Source: Candidatus Leucobacter sulfamidivorax
Lineage (GTDB): Bacteria; Actinomycetota; Actinomycetes; Actinomycetales; Microbacteriaceae
Assembly: GCA_016771945.1 (NCBI GenBank)
Contig: QZLF01000001.1
Span: forward strand, 62,001 to 126,000
Reading direction: 5' to 3'
DNA length: 64,000 nucleotides
This document shows positions 17,548 to 25,891 of this stretch, piece by piece. The stretch's first letter is position 1. Each line of letters opens with the position of its first letter. A program made the position numbers and the translations under genes. A model generated the notes under the pieces. The model had not been told where the DNA came from, searched no databases, and saw only the letters and a list, made by a program, of their open reading frames with translations.

Positions 17548-18807
17548 TCAGCTCGTACGCCCGTCGCTCGCGATGGTGCGCATCTTCGCCTGAAACTCCT
17601 TCTCGGTCTCGACGATGATGTCGACCTGCTTCATGATCTCGCCGGGTGTTCCATCGGCGGCGACCTTCTGCAGGAAGGGGGTGTGGTCCATCATGAGATC
17701 CCGGAACGGGCGCGCGATCTTGGGGGCATGGTGCATCACCTGGCTGAGCTTGTACGCACGCTCCGCCAGATTCGCCGTGTGCGCGATGCGCGGAGCCTCG
17801 AACTTCGCCAGTGCCGCCTCGACCTCGGCCAGGTTCGTCAAATCGACGCCGGCGAGGGCGCGGCCGAGGAAGTAGCCGTCCTCGATCGCCATACCCGCCC
17901 CATAGCCGGCATAGGGCGAGGTCGGGTGGGACGCGTCGCCGATGATGGTCGCACGCCCCTTCGACCACTTCTTCAGCGGGATGCGGTCGCGTAGCACCCA
18001 GCGGTGCATATGCGTGGGATCGGTGGCGGCGACGAGCTCGGGCAGCGGGAAGGGGAACTCCGCTGCGATCCGGGTCGCGGTGGCGTGGTAGTCCTCGGTG
18101 AAATCGGTGTTCGCCGGGTGGGCCTCGATCACCCACCATTCGAAGCCGTCCTTGCCGTTGCTGCGGATCGAGGTGTAGCTGCCCTGCTTGTCCCGCGACC
18201 ATGAGATGACCACCTCGCCGCGCTTCGCCGCGGGGAACTCCTTCATGGTGTAACCGCCGAAGATGTGCAGATTGTGCTCGCGGATCGGCTCTTCGCCCCA
18301 GAGGGTTCTGCGGACGACAGAGTTGATGCCATCGGCACCGATGAGCACATCGAATTCACGGGTCGATCCGTCGGACAGTTGCACCCGCACACCGTCTCGG
18401 TTCTGGGTGAAGCTCTCGACGGCCAGGTTCGGCTCGACGATGCCCGTCGGCAGCGAGTCGTACATCCGCTTGTACAGATCGGGCCGCAACAGGCCGATGA
18501 AGTCTCCCCCGTACTTCTTCTGCAGCTCGTCGGAGATGTGGATGGTCGCCCGGGTGCGGCCCTTGTGGTTGCGGAAGATCGTCTGGCAGGGCGCCCCGAT
18601 GTCGTCGATATCGACACCCAGCAGGTCGAGCGCCTCGATCGGCGGTGGCCACAGGTTCAGGATGTTGCCCCGCGGTTCGGTTGCCGGATAGCGTTCGAGT
18701 ACCGTGGGCTGGTGGCCGGATTGGAGCAGCGACATCGCCGCTGCCATGCCGGCGGGTCCACTGCCGATGATTCCGACGCGCCCCGGTTTCGGTGCCTTGG
18801 TCACCAC
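17548..18807 (-). CDS. FAD-dependent aromatic monooxygenase
   Basis: This 419-residue group A flavoprotein hydroxylase has its FAD-binding GIIGSGPAGMAAAMS near residue 13. Its GADGINSVVRR is the DG motif, and IIGDASHPTSPYAGYGAGMAIED the second FAD motif. Two consecutive GTG codons follow GGAGG by four and seven bases; 18807 is the first. It is the first gene of the leftward P450 operon and faces padR across a 195-bp region with two candidate PadR operators. It is longer than the enzyme at 8891 and only distantly similar, so the two probably act at different steps. Confidence 0.9.
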   Translation of the reverse strand: MVTKAPKPGRVGIIGSGPAGMAAAMSLLQSGHQPTVLERYPATEPRGNILNLWPPPIEALDLLGVDIDDIGAPCQTIFRNHKGRTRATIHISDELQKKYGGDFIGLLRPDLYKRMYDSLPTGIVEPNLAVESFTQNRDGVRVQLSDGSTREFDVLIGADGINSVVRRTLWGEEPIREHNLHIFGGYTMKEFPAAKRGEVVISWSRDKQGSYTSIRSNGKDGFEWWVIEAHPANTDFTEDYHATATRIAAEFPFPLPELVAATDPTHMHRWVLRDRIPLKKWSKGRATIIGDASHPTSPYAGYGAGMAIEDGYFLGRALAGVDLTNLAEVEAALAKFEAPRIAHTANLAERAYKLSQVMHHAPKIARPFRDLMMDHTPFLQKVAADGTPGEIMKQVDIIVETEKEFQAKMRTIASDGRTS

Positions 18808-18870
18808 TTTGCCTCCTCGTCGAGTGCAGAGAGTCTTCTGTCCGGATCAGTATCCAATCCCGAATTCTTC

Positions 18871-18886
18871 ATGTCAAGAGTTACAT
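18871..18886. promoter_or_regulatory. PadR-type operator ATGT-N8-ACAT (site 1)
   Basis: ATGT at 18871-18874 and ACAT at 18883-18886 with an 8-base spacer match the known PadR operator. It is nearer the monooxygenase start (18807), so repression of the P450 operon is the likely role. Confidence 0.65.
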
Positions 18887-18960
18887 GTATGAATTGTCGT
18901 AAAGTCCTCGGTTTTCAGGGATTCATTGAAGAAATACTCAGCGGTAAAGAAAATTTAAAC

Positions 18961-18976
18961 ATGTCTATACATACAT
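18961..18976. promoter_or_regulatory. PadR-type operator ATGT-N8-ACAT (site 2)
   Basis: ATGT at 18961-18964 and ACAT at 18973-18976 repeat the same geometry 90 bp (about 8.6 helical turns) from site 1. It lies 27 bp before the padR start, consistent with autoregulation. It sits within an A/T-rich stretch unlike the rest of the window. Confidence 0.7.
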
Positions 18977-19002
18977 GTCTAAGTTCATGGTAACTTCTGA
19001 GT

Positions 19003-19593
19003 GTGTCTTTGAAATACACCATCTTGGGGTACCTGAGCTCCGCGCCGGGGTCCGGATACGATCTGGTTCAGCAACTCGGCGGCGGGCTCGGCTGGTTCTG
19101 GGCCGCCTCGCACAGCCAGATCTACCCCGAGCTGCGACGACTCGAGTCCGCGGGGCTGATCACCGGCGCGGCGACCACCGTCGGCGAACGGCTGGAGAAA
19201 CGTGTCTACTCCCTCACCGAAGCCGGCTTGCAGGACCTGCTCGACTGGACTCGTCAGAAGCCCGAGTATCGCCCGAGTCGGGACCCGGAACGGCTGCAGC
19301 TGCTGTTCTCCGACAACAACGATGTCGAGACGATACGCCAGCACCTCCAGGCCCATCTCGACCATTTCACGGAGCGACGGGATCAGGTCATCGACATGCG
19401 CGAGCGCATTCTCACCGGCAAACATCCACGCATTCAGCAACGGTTGAAGAAGAAGGACGCCGCCGAGCGGGCCAAGGCACTGCTGCTGTGCGATCTCGCC
19501 TACAGCGGAGACGTGCGTCGCGCAGAACTCGAGATCTCGTGGGCGACCGAGGCACTGGCGCGTCTCGACGGCCTGGCGGGTTCCGAGGCATGA
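19003..19593 (+). CDS. PadR-family transcriptional regulator
   Basis: The 196-residue regulator has an N-terminal winged helix (SLKYTILGYLSSAPGSGYDLVQQLGG, then SQIYPELRRLESAGLI) and a long C-terminal helical dimerisation region. PadR proteins typically repress phenolic-acid or drug-response genes and release DNA when a phenolic ligand binds. It is divergent from the P450 operon, with matching operators between. Its stop overlaps the start of the HtaA-domain gene as ATGA, so both are co-expressed. Confidence 0.93.
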   Translation: MSLKYTILGYLSSAPGSGYDLVQQLGGGLGWFWAASHSQIYPELRRLESAGLITGAATTVGERLEKRVYSLTEAGLQDLLDWTRQKPEYRPSRDPERLQLLFSDNNDVETIRQHLQAHLDHFTERRDQVIDMRERILTGKHPRIQQRLKKKDAAERAKALLLCDLAYSGDVRRAELEISWATEALARLDGLAGSEA

Positions 19594-20063
19594 CGGGCGG
19601 CGCACTGGTCTGGGGCGTGAAGACCAGCCTCATGAGGTACGTCCGCGCCTTGGCGGATGGGTCGATCCAGGTGACGGACGGTGCGGAGTCCGCCGAGTCG
19701 GGCGCCTTCCGCTTCCCCTTCGTCGAGGCCTCGGAGGACCGCCGGCTCCTGCAGTACCGGGGAGGCCTCCACTGGTACGGCCACTCCGGGCTGATGGATG
19801 TGACGCTCTCATCGCCGTGGGTGACGCTCGGCGCCACGCCGTCGATCTCCATGGTCGTGGCACTGCCCGATATGCCCACCGAGCGTCTTACGATCGCGCA
19901 TATGGAGGTCGCCGCCATCGCCGACGACGCGTGGGCGGGCAGCCGCGTACGACTCACCGCCGACGGAGCGCTCACCCTCGGCGCGCTGCAGTACAGCGAG
20001 TATCAGCAGGTCGACGATCTCGATTTCTCGGCCCCGGCTTCCGGCCGCGGCAACGCGGAATAG
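19590..20063 (+). CDS. Stand-alone HtaA-domain protein
   Basis: This 157-residue protein is essentially one HtaA domain: LVWGVKTSLMRYV at the start, GAFRFPFVEAS in the middle, then WYGHSGLMDVTLSSPWV. In Corynebacterium, HtaA domains bind heme at the cell surface, with signal peptides and C-terminal anchors. Here there is neither a signal peptide nor a membrane segment. It is translationally coupled to padR and opposite the P450 operon, so a cytoplasmic heme- or ligand-linked role is possible. The family call is firm; the function is inferred. Confidence 0.8.
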   Translation: MTGGALVWGVKTSLMRYVRALADGSIQVTDGAESAESGAFRFPFVEASEDRRLLQYRGGLHWYGHSGLMDVTLSSPWVTLGATPSISMVVALPDMPTERLTIAHMEVAAIADDAWAGSRVRLTADGALTLGALQYSEYQQVDDLDFSAPASGRGNAE

Positions 20064-20138
20064 GGCAGTCTCCGCGGGTGGCGCCGAGCGGCCGAGCCCC
20101 TGAGCGGCAACGGCAGACGGGCGCTCGAACGAGAAATG

Positions 20139-20172
20139 CGGGATCCCCTCGGCCGAAGCCGAGGGGATCCCG
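20139..20172. terminator. Bidirectional terminator between the HtaA and M24 genes
   Basis: The perfect 15-bp arms 20139-20153 and 20158-20172 surround a CGAA tetraloop between two converging genes. Confidence 0.75.
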
Positions 20173-20192
20173 TGTTCCAGTACAAGAGCCGG

Positions 20193-21572
20193 CTACGCCT
20201 CGCCGCGGCCCCAGGTGGTGTTGAGGTGCGACTGCGAGTCGCGCAGCGTCGGCAGATCGGCGCCGACCGCGTGGTAGCGCGGGCCCGCCACGAGCAGCTC
20301 CTCGGCCGGGAACTTCGTGATGACCTCGCAGCCGTCGGCGGTCACGACGACCTCCTCCTCGATGCGCGCCGCGCCGATGCCGTCGGCCGACGGCCAGTAG
20401 GTCTCGAGGGCGAACACCATGCCCTCCTTGAGCTCCTCGGGGTGCTCGAAGGAGATGAGGCGCGAGAAGATGGGCTTCTCCCAGATCGACAGACCCACGC
20501 CGTGTCCGTACTGCAGGGCGAAGGCGGCCTCCTCGTTCGGGAAGCCGAACTCCTCGGCCTTCGGCCACACCGCGCAGATGTCGGCGGTGGTGGCGCCCGG
20601 CTTCACCAGGGCGATCGCGCGGTCCATGTACTCGCGCGCCCGCTTGTAGGCGTCGACCTGCGCCGGGCTCGCCGATCCCACCGCGAAGGTGCGGTAGTAG
20701 CAGGTGCGGTAGCCCTGGTAGCTGTGCAGGATGTCGAAGAAGGCGGGATCGCCCGGCCGGATCAGTCGATCGGAGTAGACGTGCGGGTGCGGCGAGCAGC
20801 GCTCGCCCGAGATCGCGTTGACGCCTTCGACGTACTCGGAGCCGAGGTCGTAGAGGGTCTTCGCGACGAGGGCCACGGTCTCGTTCTCGCGCACGCCGGG
20901 CTTCAGGAACTCGTAGAGCTCCGTGTAGGCGGCGTCGACCATGGACGCGGCCTGGGTGAGAAGCTTGATCTCGTCGTCGAGCTTCACCGAGCGGGCGCCC
21001 AGGAACACCTGCTGGCCGTCGACGACCTCGATGCCGGCCTTCTGCATGGCGAAGAGGATCGGCAGCTCGACGATGTCGATGCCGAGCGGCTCGCCCAGCA
21101 GCCCGAACTTCTCGAGCTCGCGCTTGACCTTGCGGGCCACCTCCTCGGCGATGCCCGCATCGGGCGGGAAGGCGCCGCGCAGGGTCGAGATGCCGGCGCG
21201 GGCGCCCGACTCGAGGCGCGGCTTCTTGGCGCCGTGGTGCGGGGCATGCGGATCCGCGTCCATCTCGGCGGTGGTCGTGTGCAGCCACGGGTTGTAGAGG
21301 TCGTGGTGCTTGGCGGCCGAGCCGAAGTCCCAGACGATGGGATCGCTGTTGCGGGTCAGCAGGGCGAAGCGGATCGCCTTGTCCATCGCCCAGGTGCCGA
21401 TGTGGGTGGCCGACATGTAGCGGATGTTGGAGAAGTCGAAGGCGAGGATCGCGCCCATATTCGACTTCTCGAGCTCGGCCTTCAGGCGGGCGAGACGCCC
21501 GTCGCGGAGGCGCTCGAAATTGATCCGCTCCTCCCAGTCGACCGCGTTGGTGCCGTACGTAGGAATGGGCAT
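20193..21572 (-). CDS. M24-family metallopeptidase-like protein with altered metal site
   Basis: This 459-residue cytoplasmic protein has the creatinase/aminopeptidase P layout: an N-terminal creatinase-like domain and a C-terminal pita-bread domain from about residue 215. The ATG at 21572 has AGGAG eight bases upstream. Likely metal-site residues are the Asp of PAFFDILHS, His of YGHGVGLS, Glu of ALETYWPS and Glu in ARIEEEVVV. Where M24 peptidases have a second Asp (the sDxTRtf position) this protein has Cys (YRTCYYRTF). Creatinase and DddP-type lyases show that M24 folds can do non-peptidase chemistry. Its position in a catabolic island suggests a small-molecule hydrolase or lyase, but this is inference. 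Confidence 0.85.
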   Translation of the reverse strand: MPIPTYGTNAVDWEERINFERLRDGRLARLKAELEKSNMGAILAFDFSNIRYMSATHIGTWAMDKAIRFALLTRNSDPIVWDFGSAAKHHDLYNPWLHTTTAEMDADPHAPHHGAKKPRLESGARAGISTLRGAFPPDAGIAEEVARKVKRELEKFGLLGEPLGIDIVELPILFAMQKAGIEVVDGQQVFLGARSVKLDDEIKLLTQAASMVDAAYTELYEFLKPGVRENETVALVAKTLYDLGSEYVEGVNAISGERCSPHPHVYSDRLIRPGDPAFFDILHSYQGYRTCYYRTFAVGSASPAQVDAYKRAREYMDRAIALVKPGATTADICAVWPKAEEFGFPNEEAAFALQYGHGVGLSIWEKPIFSRLISFEHPEELKEGMVFALETYWPSADGIGAARIEEEVVVTADGCEVITKFPAEELLVAGPRYHAVGADLPTLRDSQSHLNTTWGRGEA

Positions 21573-21707
21573 CTCTCGAACTCCTCTCTCTGCGTCCCTG
21601 CGAACGAGTGTTCCATGAGACTGCACATGTACAACCAGACTAAACGAGTTCGAGGTCGGCTTCAAGTGCGGATGGCGGCGGAGCGCTCACACACTCCCCA
21701 GGGGGAC

Positions 21708-22829
21708 TCAGCGCAGCCCCGCCGTCGGCGCGATGGGCGCCGTCCCGGTGGCCTCGCCGTCCACGTCGAGCACCAGCACCTGGTCGTTGCCGATCCACTG
21801 GGTCTGCACCGCGGGGAGCACTGCGGCGCGATCGTCGCCGAAGCTGATCCTGCCGGCGGGGAAGGTGCCGTCGGTCTTCGCGATCTCGTCGTTGATCGCT
21901 TTCGCGTCGAGACTGCCCGCGCGCTCGGTCGCCTCGATCAGCACGCGCGCGACCGAGTAGCCGCAGACCACGTTGCCGAGGTCGGAGTTGACACCGCCGA
22001 GCCCGGCCGCATAGGCGTCGATGAACTCCTGCTCGCGGTCCAGACCCGTCCCGGCCGCGAACCAGTTCGCGGCGAGCGAGCCCTCTGCGAGTCCACCGCT
22101 GATCTCGACCAGGCCGCCGGTGTTCCCCGCCTTCTCCAGGAAGAGCACCCGGGGCTCGTAGCCCTGCGCCTTCATCTCTTCGAGCAGGGCGATGCCGTCG
22201 GGCGGGGTGACCTGGGTGATGACGACCTCTGCACCGGCGGCGAGCGCCTCGCGCACCTGGCTGCTGAAATCGGTGTTGCCGACCGGGAACTGGGCGCGAT
22301 ACGCGATCTCGTACCCGAACTCGGGCGCGGTCTCCTCCCAGAGACCGCCCATGACGACGCCGTCCTCCTCGGTGTCGGTGAACAGCGCCGCCTTCCTATT
22401 GGTCTCGACCAGATCGGCGGCCTGGAACTGGGTCCGCGTCATCTGGAGCTCGTCGAAGAAGACATCCCAGGCATGGGTCCAGCCATTGGGATTGCCGCCC
22501 TTCCAGGCCTGCAGCGGGGTGACGGTGATGAGCACGGGCACCTCGAGCTGCTCGGCGACCAGCGAGACCGGGATGCTCAGCGGCGGCGTGGCCGGGCCCA
22601 GCAGTGCCACGGCCCCGCCGTCGAGCACCAGCGAGCGGGTCTGCTCAGCGGCCGTGTCACCGTTCGAGCCGTTGTCCAGCACCCGCAGCTCGAGGGCGTG
22701 CCGGACGCCGTCGATCTCGATGCCGCCGGCCTCGTTGACCTCGGCGATGGCCTGCTCGTAGCCCAGTCTGAGGGTCGTGCCGAAGGTGTGCAGCGGGCCG
22801 GTGAGGGGAAGCGAGGCTCCGATGATCAC
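21708..22829 (-). CDS. Type I solute-binding protein (branched-chain amino acid/amide type) without signal peptide
   Basis: The 373-residue protein has the LivJ/AmiC-like fold: VIIGASLPLTGPLHTFG at the start, then ALLGPATPPLSIPV and a Peripla_BP_6 body. The GTG at 22829 is preceded by AAAGGGGAG. Upstream in-frame codons to 22991 encode a Pro/Gly/Ala-rich stretch with no hydrophobic core, so no export signal is visible in any reading. No permease or ATPase of this class lies in the window. It could be a cytoplasmic ligand sensor like AmiC, or an exported protein whose signal was lost. It is divergent from the LacI gene. Confidence 0.82.
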   Translation of the reverse strand: MIIGASLPLTGPLHTFGTTLRLGYEQAIAEVNEAGGIEIDGVRHALELRVLDNGSNGDTAAEQTRSLVLDGGAVALLGPATPPLSIPVSLVAEQLEVPVLITVTPLQAWKGGNPNGWTHAWDVFFDELQMTRTQFQAADLVETNRKAALFTDTEEDGVVMGGLWEETAPEFGYEIAYRAQFPVGNTDFSSQVREALAAGAEVVITQVTPPDGIALLEEMKAQGYEPRVLFLEKAGNTGGLVEISGGLAEGSLAANWFAAGTGLDREQEFIDAYAAGLGGVNSDLGNVVCGYSVARVLIEATERAGSLDAKAINDEIAKTDGTFPAGRISFGDDRAAVLPAVQTQWIGNDQVLVLDVDGEATGTAPIAPTAGLR

Positions 22830-22973
22830 TGAGTCTCCCCTTTCGCCGCCGGCCGATCCATCGGCCGATCCGCCGGGCGCATATCCGGCACGCACCAGCG
22901 TACCCGCGGCGAGCCCCGAGTGCGCCGCGGGCTCCCCGGGCGGAGCGCACCCCGGATGTGAAACGATATTGCT

Positions 22974-24026
22974 ATGACTGACAGTGCGCACAGGGCGACG
23001 AGACGGGTGGTCACTCAGCGCGACGTCGCCGAAGCCGCCGGGGTCGACCGGGCGACGGTCTCACGGGCGCTCGACCCGCAGAAGCGCCTGATGATCAGCC
23101 CCGAGACCGTCGAGCGGGTGCTCGCCGTCGCTGAGACCATGGGGTATCGCACCAATGCGCTCGCCCGCGGCCTGCGCACCTCACGCTCGGGAATCGTCGG
23201 ACTCGAGATCCCGACCGATATCCACTCGGCGGCGAGCCTCTTCGACAAGCCCCTCAGCGTCTTCGTCACCTCGGTGGAGGAACGGCTGAGCCGGGTCGGG
23301 CTCACGCTGCTGGCCACCTTCTCCTCGCCCGCCGACGCGAATGGCGCCTCGGATCGTTTCACCCGTAACGGCGTGATCGACGGTCTGATCCGTCTGCAGT
23401 CGCACGGAGCCCCTCGCGCCCTCGAAGCGGGACAGGTGCCCGTGGTGACCGTCGGCCTCGACCCGACGATCGCCTACGATGTGGTCGTCGATGAGGGCCG
23501 CGGCATCGAGATCGCCGTCGAGCACCTGCACCGACTGGGTCACCGTCGCATCGCCTATATCGGCGAACCGCCCGCGATGCCGCGCGGCGAGCGCCATCTG
23601 CGCGCCTACGAGCGGGCCGCGCGGCGTCTCGGGCTCGGCGAGCCCGACCCGGCGCTCATCGCCCACTACCACGACCGGCATCCAGCATCCGCACCCAAGG
23701 CGGTGGAGACGATCCTGGCTCGGGGCGGCGAGCCCACGGCGATCCTCTTCACCGACGACAAGGCGGCGATGGGCGGCTACGGCGTGCTCCGCGCGCAGCG
23801 CATCCAGGTGCCGCAACAGATCTCGGTGATCGGCTGGCGCGACAATGACGCCGGCCTCTTCCTGCTGCCGCCGCTCACCACCGTCGCGCTGCCGATGCGC
23901 GCCGCGGCCTTCGCGGCGACCGATCTGCTCGTCGCTCGCGTGGGCGGGGACGAGGACGCGCCCGGAAAGCACGTCTTCGATCCCTATCTGATCCAACGCG
24001 ACTCCACCGGCCCCGCGTCGAGCTAG
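22974..24026 (+). CDS. LacI-family transcriptional regulator
   Basis: This 350-residue regulator has its N-terminal helix-turn-helix at VTQRDVAEAAGVDRATVSRAL (about residues 13-33) and a periplasmic-binding-like effector domain. There is no ribosome site before the ATG, so it may be leaderless. It is divergent from the binding-protein gene, which it may control. Its TAG stop overlaps a CTAG shared with the end of an IS5 transposase remnant on the other strand, so the original 3' end may have been altered by that insertion. Confidence 0.9.
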   Translation: MTDSAHRATRRVVTQRDVAEAAGVDRATVSRALDPQKRLMISPETVERVLAVAETMGYRTNALARGLRTSRSGIVGLEIPTDIHSAASLFDKPLSVFVTSVEERLSRVGLTLLATFSSPADANGASDRFTRNGVIDGLIRLQSHGAPRALEAGQVPVVTVGLDPTIAYDVVVDEGRGIEIAVEHLHRLGHRRIAYIGEPPAMPRGERHLRAYERAARRLGLGEPDPALIAHYHDRHPASAPKAVETILARGGEPTAILFTDDKAAMGGYGVLRAQRIQVPQQISVIGWRDNDAGLFLLPPLTTVALPMRAAAFAATDLLVARVGGDEDAPGKHVFDPYLIQRDSTGPASS

Positions 24027-24240
24027 GTCGTGTTGATTACGTCTGTCTTGACCCAGATCAGGATCGATGCCAACGCGACACCGGCCCGATAGTTCCGCGC
24101 CAACTTGTCCGAGCGCATCGCGATACCCCGCCACTGCTTCAACCGGTTGAAACACCGCTCGACCACGTTCCGCCCCCGATACCGCTCCTGCTGCACCTCC
24201 CCGAACTCGATCGAACGCCCCGGTCGTCCCGGAGTCGTGC
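24023..24240 (-). pseudogene. IS5-family transposase remnant (C-terminal 70 residues)
   Basis: The minus strand encodes the C-terminal end of an IS5/IS427-like DDE transposase: GGNVVERCFNRLKQWRGIAM, then MRSDKLARNYRAGVALASIL and a stop that abuts the lacI stop. The Glu in VVERCF is the last catalytic residue. The N-terminal two thirds and the other IS end are missing. This is therefore a deletion remnant, fused at about 24240 to another broken gene. Confidence 0.85.
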
Positions 24241-24429
24241 CAGGCCAGCGCCTCCATCAGCCGGATCTGCTGGGTCGGGCTGAACTCGTAGCCGCCGACC
24301 GTCCCGGCGGATCAGCTGGGCCTTCTCCGCGAGGCGCGCCATCATGGCATCGAACTCGAAGCTCACCCGCACGCCCCGCGCCTGCTGCGGACGATCGTCG
24401 ACGACGGACGGAGCGGCAACTGTGGACAT
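24241..24429 (-). pseudogene. Broken small gene of unknown function, cut by the IS5 remnant
   Basis: A good start (GGAG before the ATG at 24429) opens MSTVAAPSVVDDRPQQARG and continues to about residue 43 (AEKAQLIRRDG). From about 24300 the plausible coding frame shifts to YEFSPTQQIRLMEALAWHDS. It is then truncated at the IS5 remnant. No family is recognised. The 24430-24669 stretch upstream holds only a small hairpin (around 24481-24500) and presumably its old promoter. Confidence 0.5.
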
Positions 24430-24669
24430 TCGGATCTCCTCTGCGAGCACGGAGAGCGAGGCCGTCCGCGCCCTCGCGGACCGTCGCCCCGCCGCGACGG
24501 TGGACTCGTCGCGATAGTGGAAGCCTAGGTCGCCGCGCCCGACGCCTGAACTGGCTCAGGGCCAGCAGGTGATCCGATTCGCTGGGCTCCAGACCAAATC
24601 CACTTCAGTGCCGGCGAGGGCCTCATCCGATCGCAATGCGCCCGCGCGGCACCGCCCTCGGGGTGAGCG

Positions 24670-25740
24670 CTAGGAAGGATCCCCCAGCCCGAAAGCCATC
24701 AGATCCTCGCCGACCACCAGGCGGCCCGAGAACCCCTCCTGCGCCCGCTCCCAGTGCTCCTTTGGCGCGATGCTCGGGACCAGGTGGTGGAGGGCGAGTG
24801 TCTTGACACCAGCGGCTTCGGCCTGCGGGCCGACCTGCTCGATCGAAGTGTGCGCGGCGAGCATGTGCTGCATGAGATTCGGATCAGGCTTGGGTGCGTC
24901 CGGGCCGAGGAGCGCGCCTACCCATTCCATGTCGATGCACTCGTGCAGCAGGAGATCTGCGCCCTGCGCGATCCTGACGAGATTGGTGCACACCCCGGTG
25001 TCGCCCGAGATCACGATGGAGCCGTCCGGGGTCTCGAAGCGGAAGGCATAGGCGGGGAAGACCGGCCGGTGATCGACCAGAATTGCCGTCACCGTGACGA
25101 GCTCGTCGCGGTAGATCTCGAAGGGCTCCATCTCGGGAGTCGGGTCACCGTTCGGATCGGTGCCGATACCCTCTGGCAATCGGATGTCGGAGACCTCGAA
25201 GATCTCGCGCAGATCCTGCTTCGCGTTGTCGCGCATGCGGTCGTTGATATCGGTGGCATAGGCCTGGAGCAGCTTCTCGGTGAACTCCTCCATACCGGGG
25301 GTCGGCGATTCGGGGTTCCACACCTCTGGCAGGGGATCACGGGAGTCCTCATCGAAGATGGGAGGCAGCACCCCACGATTGCCGGGTCCCAGGATCTTGA
25401 TGGGCCGCTTCAGTCCCTTGGAGCCGTTGTGCCAGGCGAGCAGCAGCAGGTTCGGGTAGTCGATGGTGTGATCGGAGTGGTGATGGGTGAGGAACATCGC
25501 CCGCATGTTGTCGAGACCCTGCTCGAACCCGGAGGGACCGATGCCCGAGCGCCGGAACTGCGGTCCCCAGCCCTCGCCGCAGTCGATGAGGTAGAACGCA
25601 TCGCCGACGCAGATCACCGTCGAGATGCCCGTACGGGTGGCGCCGTCGAGCCACGGCGGCCCGCCCGCGGTGCCCAGCAGCACCACGCGCGTGCGGTACT
25701 TGCGGGATTGTTCCAGAGATACGGGGGCCGGTGCGTTCAC
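24670..25740 (-). CDS. MBL-fold metallo-hydrolase
   Basis: The 356-residue metallo-beta-lactamase-fold hydrolase has the di-zinc motif FLTHHHSDHT (about residue 85) and later ligands in VISGDTG and the LALHHLVPS segment. I chose the GTG at 25740 because AAAGGAG lies nine bases upstream. Longer starts (25788, 25857) would run across the perfect palindrome at 25823-25839. The layout resembles ribonuclease Z/arylsulfatase-like MBL enzymes found in catabolic clusters as ester or lactone hydrolases. It is divergent from a LysR gene that probably regulates it. Confidence 0.85.
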   Translation of the reverse strand: MNAPAPVSLEQSRKYRTRVVLLGTAGGPPWLDGATRTGISTVICVGDAFYLIDCGEGWGPQFRRSGIGPSGFEQGLDNMRAMFLTHHHSDHTIDYPNLLLLAWHNGSKGLKRPIKILGPGNRGVLPPIFDEDSRDPLPEVWNPESPTPGMEEFTEKLLQAYATDINDRMRDNAKQDLREIFEVSDIRLPEGIGTDPNGDPTPEMEPFEIYRDELVTVTAILVDHRPVFPAYAFRFETPDGSIVISGDTGVCTNLVRIAQGADLLLHECIDMEWVGALLGPDAPKPDPNLMQHMLAAHTSIEQVGPQAEAAGVKTLALHHLVPSIAPKEHWERAQEGFSGRLVVGEDLMAFGLGDPS

Positions 25741-25822
25741 TGCGAGATGCTCCTTTGCGCTCAACGAGTCAGGCTGGGCCGTGCGCATAGCCCGATACTT
25801 CTCTATCTTTTTGAGGGCAGGC

Positions 25823-25839
25823 TCATATAGCAAATATGA
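25823..25839. promoter_or_regulatory. Perfect palindrome TCATAT-N5-ATATGA, LysR operator candidate
   Basis: The 6-bp arms with a 5-base spacer contain a T-N11-A LysR box, and sit 53 bp before the LysR start and 83 bp before the chosen MBL start. The half-site includes GCAAATA, which recurs as an inverted pair at 30403-30434 upstream of the second importer operon. Confidence 0.65.
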
Positions 25840-25891
25840 ATCTGACCCGGCAGTCATTCACGTCTCGTATACCTTGAGATAGGCTTCCGCT

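Noticed and set aside
20136-22832. An 898-codon plus-strand frame across the M24 and binding-protein genes
   Set aside because: It is antisense to two genes with clear family motifs, has Arg/Gly/Leu-biased composition and matches no family; a GC-rich shadow.
21573-22991. Longer start (22991) for the binding protein as a possible signal peptide
   Set aside because: The added 54 residues have no hydrophobic core, and the GTG at 22829 has a good ribosome site.
23181-24257. A 358-codon minus-strand frame opposite lacI
   Set aside because: Its start lies in the broken-gene remnant and the rest is antisense to lacI; no conserved pattern.
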